Source of the DNA: Tyto alba
Lineage: Eukaryota; Chordata; Aves; Strigiformes; Tytonidae
Assembly: GCF_018691265.1 (NCBI RefSeq)
Contig: NW_024881327.1
Coordinates: forward strand, 26,157,936 to 26,221,935
Length of the DNA stretch: 64,000 nucleotides
Reading direction: 5' to 3'
Shown here one piece after another: positions 1-12,332 of this stretch. Positions within the stretch are counted from its first letter, which is position 1. Every line of letters begins with the position of its first letter. The notes under the pieces were generated by a model. The model made no database searches. It was not told where the DNA came from and was given only the letters and a program-made list of their open reading frames with translations. Position numbers and translations under genes: made by a program.

Positions 1-2533
1 TGGCAAGAAAAATATCTTCGGAAGATTTGTTTTGTTACAGACTACACACTTCAGAAGGAAATTAGGTATTAAAAATTCTTCTAAAAGAATATGCATGAAG
101 TCATGTTGAAAATCAGCCAAGTGCCACTCACTGCAAGACTTAATAAACCAGTTAAGGCATTGTTCAAGTTAAGGCAGTATTGAAGATAAATTCATTATAC
201 CTCATACAAAGATATATGTAAGTCTTATATAAGTGTATAGACTTGTTCACTGCCACATTGCTCTGATATTTTGGGGTATAATTACAGACTGAAATAACAT
301 GAGAGTGCCAATAGCTTGTTCAGTCCACAGTCCTCCATGGTCAAGAAATGTAACTTGGTAATTCCTTTAGAAAAGTTTTTGGAGTGAGGTATGGGACAAT
401 GAGTGTTTGGGTTAAAAAACAGTTTGTTAGGACATGAGATGAATCATTATGCAATGGGAAATGGAAATAGTTCTGCTATAGGACTGCTTTGGTAGTCTGC
501 AAATTATACAGAGTTATTTATTTATATTTCCATGCAGAGAAGATCTGAGCATCCAGACTACCATTTGCATTTTTACATATAAATATCTTTATAAACACAC
601 TGAAAGTGTAAAACATGCTTGCTTATTCTGATGCAGGGATGACGCCTTTGGTGATTTTTGATGAGTACTTGTACCATCTGACTTTAAGCACCTCACTGAG
701 ATGCCAGAGTTAATTGCCCCTTTCTTCTCACATAGCAGTGGAGAGAGTTTAGCACCTTTGGGGGTGATTTAGCAGTGGAGTGAGTATCGCTCCCTTTGGG
801 TGCCCATGCACTTTAAAGAAAGCCAGAGAAAGCAGATCACCAAATTATGCATTTGATTTAGAGGCCTGGATTTACATGGAGTGAATCCACCCTTCAGGCT
901 AGAGAGAAACAAACAAGTTACAAGCTGGGCAAATAAAGTTCAGAAAATAGAGGAGTATGGGGAAAATAAAGCACCTTCCATTCCTGAGACAGTAAAGTTG
1001 TGTGCAAAACTGAAGTAAAACTGTATTAGCATAGAAACTGTTATTATGAGAGTATAAACTAAATGAATACTTGGATATTAGATGGATGAAGGCTGTACAG
1101 TTATCTAGATAGACTTTTATTGTCTGTCAACTCTGTGTAAAACCACAAAGTCGAAGTCTGTGCTACCAGTAGGTGCTTTTTACAGACGTCGAGGGAGACA
1201 GCTTCCCGCCTGGAAGAACATATGATCAAAGAAGTGGTAAGGGATGCAACATGGTGTTTCTTAATATTTTTTTTTCCTGTTCTTTCTTTCCCCTTGTTCT
1301 CTCCCAGAAGGTTTTTGTGCTTTGCTGGTTTGTTGCCTGCTAATTCTATAGTAGAAAATATTTATTCTATCTCAGATACTGCTCTCTTAATTTTCATTTA
1401 ATACTTTACTGCTATTCAGTAACAGTTACTGTGCTTTCATATCTAAAATAAGTTATTGAAAAATTACTAGCTCTTAATTTTTCGACTTACAGGTTTTTCA
1501 TATGAGCATTGGATTGGATCCACACACAAAAAATAGAAAAGATTTCTCTCATATATAGGGGATTCAGAATAATTGAAGGTTAATACACCTGTGCTAGAAA
1601 ACTCACTGGTGCTTTTACTTTAACTTTGCTCACTGTTGAATGTGGATTAAAATTTTTAATTGACTTAGAATAAAAGGAAGGATTAGTGTCATGCTGTGAA
1701 AGCAAACATGTCAGTTGAAAAGTAAGGTTTGGAAGAGGGTACTCTTACCCATTGCACTGTAAATACAAAAGGGACCCCTGCCCACCATAAGTCTCTCTTC
1801 TGCACACCCAGATTGCTAGGGCCGCCAGAGATCTTTCTCTCCAGGTACCTTGAGCGTACTGTGGTTTTAATATAGACACATCACAGTAAGATTCAGTCAT
1901 TCCTACTTCCTAGAGTTCAAGCAGTGATGAAAGGAGAGGGGTCTGGAAAATACTGTGTACTTTGGGTTGCCTGAGAAATCTTGCCTTCCTGTTAGCTGAA
2001 GGTAAAAATCCCGCTTCCTTGGATGTTACAAGCCAAGCACCCAGTCCTCAGCTACAGCACCGATGTGGAGGAAAACAGGGCAGCCTGGGTTGCTATCAGT
2101 GAGACAGGGTGTGCTGCCCCCCACAGCAGGGATGGATGTTTGTGGAGGTGTCCGTGCCCATTTATTCTAGGGCCAGCAAGGAACTGTGGCCTGGTTCAGA
2201 GGGTTCTCTGATGACTAAAAATGTATTTTTTTCCCTTAAAATATTAGCACATGCAAGAGTTTTTAAGCACATTTAATCTGTCTGGACTACATCAAAGGTT
2301 TAAGGCTGTGTTATGGGAGAAAAAAAGGAACTTTGAATGTATTAATTAAAAAAAAAGATCCCTTCAAGTCCACTCAGCAAGTACACGTATCCCTTCTTCC
2401 CCACTTAGTATAAATCATATCCATGCACAGAACCTAGTTTGGGTAACTGACAGGTACTTGAAGTTGTGCGGTGCAGGTTTTAACAAAGCAAAGCTGTGAT
2501 GTCAAATAAATACCTTACAATGTGCATTTCCAG
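1..2533 (+). other. LNX1 intron upstream of the PDZ1 exon
   Basis: Mostly unique A/T-rich sequence. Apart from the tentative 51-nt exon (1186-1236), it has only an imperfect 37-bp tandem duplication (734-807). No recognisable RING or NPAY-motif exon is present. Confidence 0.7.
1186..1236 (+). CDS. Possible additional LNX1 exon, 51 nt (tentative)
   Basis: The segment has a good acceptor (GCTTTTTACAG) and a good donor (GTG|GTAAGG). Its length is a multiple of three and it would run phase 1 to phase 1, the phase needed to join the PDZ1 exon at 2534. In that frame it reads VEGDSFPPGRTYDQRSG with no stop; the other two frames do not both remain open and fit. I do not recognise the peptide in mammalian LNX1, whose sequence before FPRLYHL differs. 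It may be a bird-specific or poorly conserved linker exon, an alternative exon, or a chance splice pair. Confidence 0.3.
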
Positions 2534-2736
2534 GTTTTCCCAGGTTGTATCACCTGATTCCAGATGGGGAGATTACCTGCATTAAGATCAACCGTACTGA
2601 TCCCCATGAAAACCTGGCCATTAGAATTGTGGGAGGCAGTGAGACTCCTTTGGCTCACATTATTATACAGCATATTTATCGAGATGGGGTAATTGCCAGA
2701 GATGGAAGATTGCTGCCTGGAGACATGATACTAAAG
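2534..2736 (+). CDS. LNX1: LNX1 exon, first part of PDZ1
   Basis: The acceptor TTTCCAG precedes 2534 and the donor AAG|GTACAG follows 2736. The exon starts with two bases of a split codon, then [13 protein letters not shown], a stretch nearly unchanged in mammalian LNX1. It continues to the start of PDZ1 with its binding loop (LAIRIVGG) and ends in phase 0 at a Lys codon. A second CAG 10 bases downstream (2541-2543) could act as an alternative acceptor but would shift the frame, so the first is preferred. Which exon precedes it is unknown. Confidence 0.9.
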
Positions 2737-5700
2737 GTACAGTACTGTGGAGGTACAAGATAAAAGTATCCTAACAAAGAATGAGATGGTATGTGTTAAT
2801 CACGGGATAAGATTTACCGTGTTGCTTGTTTGTGTGGGTAGAATAATGCATGCAGAAAGACATTCAGTTCCTCTACATGCTGTGATGATTTCATTTATTT
2901 CAACAATTTTTGAGAATCCTGGATTTGTTTATTTTTCCTATTCACTACCAGGCCTCTCTGATTTCTACCCAAAGATGGTAGATCCAAAATGCAATATAGC
3001 TCAATAGCCTGTTGGCATTTCTGACCCAGTGGTGCGAAAGTTTTTTTGTGAAAGCAGAAGCTGGGCTTTTTTTGCCCGGTTTGTTCGTACTGAACTGTGG
3101 GCTTAAATCTCAGCTGGTGAGGTTTCCATTGCCTTACTTCCCACTTACACCAGGATAGGTGATAGGGGCCTGATCAGGGTTAGGTTATTTCAGCACCTAG
3201 CTCCTCTGTATGTGTTCAGCACTGCAGAGCGTGAGACGCTGCCCACTCTATTTTAGGAGTGTTGTTCCACCAGCAGCCACAGGTGAAATATCTAAGAACA
3301 AACTTGAGCAACATTCAGGCATTAAACGTTAGTTGCTGCTTCTGCTCCTGTTTCTATAGAAATGTTTAACAGAAGAACAAGAATTAGGCCAGATGGTTAA
3401 ATATCACATATGTTGTGAGCAGTGGCTTCAGCAAGAGCTTTTGAATGGGAACTACATTCTCAGCTGCCCCAGAGACTTGGAGCTCTACAAGGATGCTGAA
3501 TTATATTAATGCTTCAATCCCTAGAAGAAAAGAGTGATGACAGAAAATACTAGTTCCTTTCCTTGCTTTGATGGTGTGCAGTTGGAATGCACAGGTGTAT
3601 TCATGTTGCAAGCCAAAGGTACAGCTGCAGCTCACCCAGGTATACCCCAAGCAGCTTAAATCAGCTAGCTCAAATATTGGTGACAGTGTGGTCAGAGATG
3701 GAAAAGAGCTCAGCGTAGGTTTTCCAAACTACAGGTAAATATTTGAGCAGGCTGCTTTGTTCACTGTGGGCCATGCTGCCATGGACACAGAGGTGCTGGT
3801 ACACAGGCTAACCAGAGTGGCATTAGCTGGGATAAGGCTACAGGAGCTGGAAGTGGGGTGGACCTCAAGGTATGCTTATGCATATCTTAAGGTCGTCTTC
3901 CAGGTGGGGCTCTGGGTGCTGATCGTACTGCCTGCTCTGGCAGGCCTGGCCTGTAGGGTTAGTCAATAGTTCTCCCAGCCCTACTGACTTCTGCTACATA
4001 TTCCATGTGAGTAATTATTAAGGATACTTCAAAATTATTTGAAGTTCAGAGCACCATCTGGAAGCCACCACCCTTTTCCTAGCTTTTACTGACCCCGGTG
4101 GTAGCCGAGGACACTTGAGGCATGCCAGGGTTGTGACTTGCTTTCTGCTTCATGTCTGACAGAGCGTGGCCAAAAGGATTTCTCAGGATCACGATGTGGG
4201 CATACTTTGCTCTGGAATTTTTTAAACATGCCTCTGGATTGTGGTTCCAGGCAGCAGCTAGATGAGTGTCACCCAGTTGTGCATTTTGGGGGATGCTCTT
4301 TGTCCTGGTGCCAGCACAGTGCGGCAGAGTTATTGGCACCACTGAGCCAAAACTGTTCCTGCAGGGCACATCCAAACTGCAGTGGGAAGCTGTGATTGCA
4401 GCACGGACGGGCTCAGCTCAGCTCTCCCTGGCTGTGGCTGACTGCCTGGGGATTTACCAAGGATTCCAAGCAATTTCAGCCCCATGCTGGTGCAGCTCAT
4501 GCCGTTCGTGGTACCCAAGCTGCCAACTTAAAGTTAGTTAAGCTGAGTCTCTAGGGGTGCGGTCCCCCTGACAGACCACATTGGGGACCGCCCCGTCGTG
4601 CCCACACAGGGAGTCTGCAAAAACAAATGCCACTTGAACGCTTTTGTCCGTGCTGGCGAATATTTCTGTTGCAGTTTGGAGACATTTCTTAAAATTTAAA
4701 TGGTTCAACCTGTGCAATGTAAAACTACATGGAAATAACTTGTCTGATTCAGGTTTTCCAGCCAGCAATGAATTACAACCTTGCAACTGGTTTTCATTTA
4801 GCAGTGATAAAGTGCAAATCCTAGTCACTCTTACGCACATGGACATGACAGGATTGACTGGAAGATCTTTTTTTTTATCTTTCTTTTCCTCAGCCAAATT
4901 AAAGAAGTGGCAGTTATGGAGTTTTACCACCATCTGAGCTAAATCGTACCTGGAAAACATTGAGAAATGTAAAAAACCTGATTTTTCTGGTGTGGTATAT
5001 TGTCATAATAGTTAGTAAATATCCAGGGCATTTAAACTTCTACTTGAGGCTCCTTTCTTCATTTTAATTAGAGATTCATTAGTGGGGAACATTTTTTTTT
5101 TTTTTTTTTGGCCATACCTAGAACAGCTGGAAGATGATGAAGAGAAACGGCAGGAAAATGGTGGGAATGAAAGGAAAGGCTGGCAAGGCGATTTGAAATC
5201 AGAAGCTACTGGAATAAAACTAAGATATATGAAAGGATATTGGAGCCTGGGAAAGAGCAATAATAAAGCTGAAAAATAGCATGTATGTCTGGACACTATC
5301 AGGGAGAAAGGGGAAAAAAAAGGCAGAAAGTGTCTGTATAGCGCATCCTTCCTTGGGGGCAGACTGTTCTGCACTGCAAACTTGGCCTCCTGCGTGACGT
5401 GGTTTAAAATAGCACACAGCACTTTGTATGAAGACATCTGTGTAAATAGATCTGTCCTCTCCAGTGTCAATTCAGATTAGATGGTTCTTCTGCTGCTGAT
5501 TTATACTCCTCTCTTCCAGGTAAATGGCATGGACATTAAAAATGTGCCTCATAACTATGCCCTGTCAATCCTGAAGCAACCCTGCCACATTCTCCGACTG
5601 ACGGTGCTCCGTGAGCAGAGGTACCGATGCCGAAACAGCGGACTCTCCCTGGATGCTCACTGCAATAGGGATGACAGTTTCCACGTTGTGCTAAACAAAA

Positions 5701-8700
5701 GCAGTCCAGACGAGCAGCTGGGAATAAAGCTGGTCCGCAAGGCCAATGAACCAGGGGTATTTATTTTCAACTTGTTGGAAGGCGGCGTGGCTGCCCGTGA
5801 TGGACAACTTCAGGAGAACGATCGGGTGTTGGCCATCAATGGGCATGACCATCGGTATGGCAGTCCAGAAAGCGCAGCCCAGTTGATACAGGTTTGTCAC
5901 CAGCACTTTGACCCCAGTTTCTGAACTCTGCGAAAACCAAATAGTGTATTTTCACTGTCCCCTGCAAAGCAGGGGCCAAACTTAACGTGTGTGTATTTGG
6001 GGGAGGGAAGGAGATGAGCCAAGTTCATATGGGAACTTACAACTCTAAAATGTCCTTTGTTTCACTGTGGGTACAAGGGTGAACATGAGCATGGACTCTT
6101 ATAGTGATGCCTGCTACCATTGGGCTTAGTGATATACAGATCAAAAGTAAACATCCATATACTCTGCTCATCATCAGAGTGATGTCCTCTGCCAAAAGGC
6201 AGGCCAGCCTGCACTGTGGGAGCACTGGGTCCAGCTGGGTCCTGACTCCTCCAACTCAGAAGGAACCACAGTGCTCTCTGGTGCAGCCCTGGAGCAAGCC
6301 AGAGCAGCCTAAGGCAATGGACAGCACATTTCAGGATGAACACCATCCTCCCAGAGTCGGTGATTTCCCATTGGTGTGCTTTACAACTGAAGGTATTCCA
6401 TACCTTGTAGATATTTCTTACTGAAATCCAGCATATGGAAATCCAGATGTTTTGGAAAAAATGGATCTGTAGCTGTAGTTTTTATAAATCTCTATTTAGA
6501 CTTGCATGGAGAACTAAATAGGTGCCTTTGTAATGCACTACACAGTCTTACCACAAAACTGTCAGAAAAGAAACTGTGCCTTTCTCAGCTACAAAATCAG
6601 TCAGCTTCTGCCTAATTTCCCCTGCAGAACCATTTTTGGTTTTTTTCTTTATAGTCTACATTTTTAGAAAATTTCAACATAAAAAAAGCAAAGTCAAGAA
6701 TCTTTTGTTGCTTTTATCTCGTATTTATAGCAGTTATTATAATTGTGCAATTTTATATTTCATTTGGAGGCATGCAGAGTGTTCACATACTGAAGAATTT
6801 CATCTGCCTCAATAACAAGATGTCAAATCAGGCTGGCAGCTTCCCCCTTCTGACAGGTATAATCAGGGTAACGTGAGTTGGACTGAAAGAAGCATTGGAA
6901 ATCAGGCATTCTGTGAAAAAGATTTCTCCTTTAGCATTGGTTCACAGTTGACTGTAGCCAACTTTTATGGAGAAGTTTATGGCATAGGTGAAGAAAACAG
7001 CATCCCCTTGCATAATGCCAGTTGTTGAAATTCTGGTCCAGCATCTTTCTGGATTACTTTATGTAGCTCACTAACTGGGTCCAGAAGGTGGCAGTGGGGG
7101 AAGGTTTAAATTCTCTGAAGGAGCTAAGTCTGGAATGAAAACCTTTCTAAAAAATTGGTATTCTTGGAACAGTTCTTTATGGCTACAAAACAAGGCAACA
7201 GTGCTTCATAAGCAAAAAACACATGCAGCCTAGAGATGAAATGGAAAAAATGACTAATGAGACCATTCACACACAAGTGTTTAAAATGCAACTAAAGCTC
7301 TTATTGGGTTCCAAAGAGTGGATGTTATTTATAATAATGTTTGAAATGCACACCAGTCCCTGGGAATTTAAACAACATGCCCATCAAAGGGGAGACTCAG
7401 GTTTCCAAACAGCCAGGATTACATTGTGTTGATGTGAGATCTGTGAATCACATTTGTCTAATGAAAAATTCCCAGAACCTGTGTCTTTTTTGTCATGTTT
7501 TTTCATCAATTATCATTTGCCTTTCCTGTTTCCATGTTATGCCAGAGGAAAACCATTATTCTGAGGCCACAAATGTTTTGCATTTGCTTCTTACACGAAG
7601 GGATGTTTTACTGTGTCCTCTGATTTCTCAGCAGTATCCTGCCTGTTGAGACCTCAGTGTGTGTCACTCACAGTACATTGAGGTCTTCAAATGAATGGTA
7701 GTGCAAGCTTCAAATACACCACTGGTTTCTTCAAAAAAAGAACTAACATTCACTGAAAGGTGGTTGCTAGGCCAAGCGCAGCTGGGAGAACATCAGTTTT
7801 CTGTGGAATCTGGTTCGGTTTGACTTCTAAATAATGCATAATTGATACAAATCTGATTCTTCGGGCCTTTGGTAATTATACATTGGCATATGTGAAGCAG
7901 TTGTTAATTGGTAGATTAGGTGTCTGGCTGTTTATAAGCTCAGTCACAAGAACTGAAATGAAGAAAACGCGTATGTGCTAATTAGGAACGTGCACACATC
8001 GTAACACTTGAGAGTTTGCTGCTTCCCATTTGTCGCATCATCTTTAGTCATGGCCTTGTGTCAGATGTGGCACTTTTAATCTAAATAACGTGACATTCCA
8101 CATCTGTTTGCTATGGGAGTGACAAGAAAAGGAACAAGGTAACAGATCTGTGTGTGCTCGTGTGAGCACATCAAGCCGAGCTGCACGGGTCGAGCCAGAT
8201 TTTACTGCCCCCAGATGTTCGCCCTCCTCTCTCCCTCTTTCCCCCGACGCAGTTTGGAGTAGCTGCGACAGGCGCACAACCCCCTCTCCATCACGACAAC
8301 CTCTGCTGGCAGCAAGAAGATCATGACAGTGGAGTGCACCCGTGCTCCATCATCTCTGCAAGAGGTGGGGCAGCTTCTGCCGAGAGCAGCACTGCTGCCT
8401 TTTTTTAAAAAAGATGCAGTTGCCTGCTAGGTGCTTGGAAGTTGACACTGTGTCTCTGCCTTCCTGCTTGATTTGCTTTGGCTGTAACAGAAATTTTAAT
8501 TCTAGTGGGTCGTTTCAGCTATTACTTGCATTCAGTCTCAAAGCCAAACTAACTTCTTTAATTCTTGCTTCAGCATAAAAAACAGAGAAGGAATTGTGGG
8601 AAAAACAAGTGGTAAGAGGGAGAAAATGATCAGAATGAAGCAGTAAGTAATATTCTGATCAGTAGAAATGTTAATGGGCTTTCATATGGAAGTACATAAA

Positions 8701-11700
8701 TACAAAATTTGGTCTTGTTGTTTGGATAACTTTTTAAAACACTCTGGACTTCTGAGAAATTACTCAGCTTGACTGACCTGGAGGCAAATGTGACATTGCA
8801 ATAGAGACTCTTGTTGAACTTTTGCTAGTCATTCTATGAGAATTAATCACTTTTACAACCTTCCTCTAAATAACCAACTTCAAGACTAACCATGTGGCAA
8901 TAGATGAGTTTTAAACAGAAGTTGCGTAAGTTGAAGTTGTTTGTTTTAGCAAAAACTGGATTTTCGTGGGGCCATATGACCTTAGGAGGTTTAGTCTTGT
9001 ATTGTTCAGTTCCATCTCAATCATATTACAAACTAGGGACCAGGGTGGTTTCCTTTCTCCTGAGATTCAGCATTCTGCTTTTGAGTACCAGCTGAGTCTG
9101 GAGTCCAGGAATTAATAGTCCATAAAAACAGACCTGATAAAAATACCTAGAAAGCTATTTTGAAATATGTGTTTGTGTACCAAATGATATATTACGAATT
9201 TGTGAAGATTTGAGTTGCTGACGAAAAAACTATCATCCCCCAAGATGTCATGAAAGTAACAAAGAAGGGCACATTGAGATATCAGCTTCCTTGGAAATAA
9301 CACAGCCTGAACATGCAGATTTGAGGCTTGAAGTTGGAGGTTTAGGAGAGGTGGGATGCTTTTTTTATAACTACAGTGATACTTTTCAAAAACATTTTTA
9401 TACTCTCAGCTACCACTATTGAATCCAGCTCCAGAAAAGACAAACCAGACTATAAAAACAAAAATCCCAGGGGCCTCCTCTGGCTTCTGTTAATTGTCTG
9501 CGGGAGATTTGATTTCAATAGTGCAACTGGATCCGGGTTTGCTTTCCAGCTGCTTGTTCAACGCCAGCTTTCCTTGGAGCCTCTCCCCAGTGAGCAAGGC
9601 ATGTCAGTGTGCCAGCAAGCGAGTCTGGAGGTCCAATGCCCTCGGGCTGTGGTACCAACAAGCATCGCTACGCAGCCCCAGGGGGATCAGACCTCCAGTC
9701 GTGCTTGCAGGGGGGCTCCGTGTTAGACACTGAGCAGTTCCTCGGTAATAACCCGTAAGCAAGCAGGCAGGAGTCCCTCTGGAGACCAGCCCTTCAGAGC
9801 CCCTCCTGCCTGCCACAACACCAGGGTTTTAGCCTGGAGAGAAGGAGATTAGGGGATTATTTTTTTTTATCTTCTGAGTATGCTTCTATAGCACTGAGGC
9901 TATTCCTACATTTCAGCTCAGTATGTTGGTTTGCCCTTATAGCAGACAGCTATGATTTATCCAGCTAAACCCTACTCCCTCTCAGCTCTATCTTTGCATC
10001 ACTGTTGTCTTGAACAGATTCATATGAGCCTCACTGAAGGAGGAATGAGGCCATTTGCTTCTAGAGAAGCAGCGCTTATTCAATAAGAGAAAAAATTCAC
10101 CTGTACACAGATTTAATAACACTAATACCAGGCACACACAGAACACCTTAAAAATAATGAGCAAACATAACCCAGTAGAATCTTTGAAGCATCTCTCAGG
10201 CACATAAGTATTATGACTGCATTGTGCAAAAAGACCCAAAAGCATTTAGAGCTAATTTGGGGTTAATTGTTTTTGTAATTCTTGTTCCTATAGTGAGAAT
10301 TTGGGCTAGTTTCCCATCCTAAACTCCATTACTCTGTGTGCTTGTTTGTACCCTCCCTCTTTCTCTGTGCTCTAGTGCAGTACGCTTTACTTCTCAAAAA
10401 GCATTGTGCATCCCTTATTTTAAGCTGCCCTACATTCATCACGCTCATTGCATTCAGGTTGAGTTAGTTACATCGTTTATTCCCCACTTTCACCACCCAA
10501 GACTTAAGCCCATTCCTTGTTACAGGGTTAATTACATCTTTTTCAGAGTTCCTGTCTGGCAGCAGCTGTCCTGGTTGCCTGTCTCTCTCCTGTGGCAGGC
10601 ACATTGCTTCTCTGCAGTGATGTACGCAGGCGTGTGCGAGAGCTGCTCAGCACTCACTGTGGCGGATCACTGCTTCCAGCCAAATTTGGGACAGGTGGGA
10701 AGGGTTTTTCAGAGTTAACACCAAATTTTCAAGCGGAGAATTAAGCATCTGTCAGTAAATTTTTATGGACTTTATTGATCTGAACTGGTGTCATTGCGAC
10801 CATGCTAGTGGGAAATCCAAGCCATGCTTAAAGAGGACACACAATTTGTAAATCCTCTGGGGCTGAAGTGCAGGGGTTTATTGCACCGGGGCAGTGGGAT
10901 TCACGCTGTACTTCCTCCTGCAGGCCAGTGTGAAGCAAGTTCACTTCGTCGTGTCACGGCAGATCAGGCAGCAGACCCCCGACATCTTGCAGGAGACGGG
11001 CTGGAGTTACAGCAGTGGCAGCCCCCAGCCCTGTCCTGCTGAGAGAAACAACCCCGGCAAGGTGAGGGCACAAGCGCTCACGCGGTTTCTCTGCCATCTC
11101 TGGGACAGGGGACTAGGAGGGCAGCTGGCGTTTTAGTGTCTCAGGGTGTTATCTCTGGTTTCTGTCATCAGAAGAAGCATGTCGTCTTTTGCAATGGAAA
11201 CGTAAAAGCTGTGGTCCTTGTTATTTATACAGTGATTCTGCCCTGACTCTCTCTGGAGCGGGGAAGGAAGGAGAAGGCGAAGGGCAGAGGTGGGGCAGGG
11301 GGCTGATGCGCACACAGCGTCCTGGCCATGGGCACGGACCTGGCTGGCAGGGCTAGCCAGCACAGGGCAATGCCCTCCGATGAAAGCAAGAGGCTTATCT
11401 GAAGTTTCTCCCCCTGGAGCAAACTCTTCAAGCAAAAAGCTTTCATACACTTGCCTGAGGAATTCCCATAAGCCGCTTGAAAACTACGGTAATTATTAGC
11501 CTGTTGCTCATTTGTTGAGATAGATGTGCTCTGACTCGGCTGTCAATTTGGCAGCAGACAGAGGTTTCAGTCTCTGAGGCTGCTGCAATCATGCTGTCTT
11601 TCTGTGGAGCTTTGGACCCAAAATGTGTTGGTTCTTCTCTGGCAGCACTTGGCACTCGCATGGGATGGGGGCTGCGAGGGTCGGCAACGCGCAGCATGGC

Positions 11701-12296
11701 CAGACCCAACCCGGGCCCACCCAGCACAGAGCAACCATCTCATCCAGATATGGCTCTGGTTACCCAGCTGTCCCTCCAGCTGCTCCTCTGTACCCCATTA
11801 CATGAGTGTTTAGTGCATTTAGACCTGCAATATGATTTCTGTATAAGGCAGAGAGGTTCTCATGGTCAAATATATGAGGTTTTAAAGCAGAAACCAATGC
11901 AACAAGAGCTTTGAAAATACCTTTTCTAAGTTTACTCAACATTATCCTTTGCACTATAGACAGAGCAAGGTATGTCCTTGCAGGAGCTGAAATTGTTTAT
12001 TTCAGTAAATTTGAAGTCAGGTGCCTGGCTAATTTACATTAATCACTCTGAGTGTCACCACTTATGCAAACCCTTGCGAGCTGTGCCCCGGCCACCCATG
12101 TCAGGGGTACATTCAGGGAGGTGGACAGGCAGGGCTGGTTTAAATCCATCTTGCCTGATGGGCAGGCAGATGTGTCCTTAAAGGAACCTTTGGACTGAAC
12201 CAGATGTCAGATCAGGTGCACAGCTGTCAGCTAGGAGACAAGCCTAGCTCTGCATATTACAAATGCTTAAAGATACCCATTTTTGACAGGTTTGTG

Positions 12297-12332
<36 letters not shown>

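Noticed and set aside
4538..4960. 140-codon open frame on the - strand, also partly open on +
   Set aside because: No recognisable domain, no splice context, intronic; open on both strands in a GC-moderate stretch, expected by chance at this scale.
5012..5470. 152-codon open frame on the - strand
   Set aside because: Translation is dominated by Ser/Phe/Lys low complexity from T-, CT- and A-rich runs; no family resemblance and it lies in an LNX1 intron.
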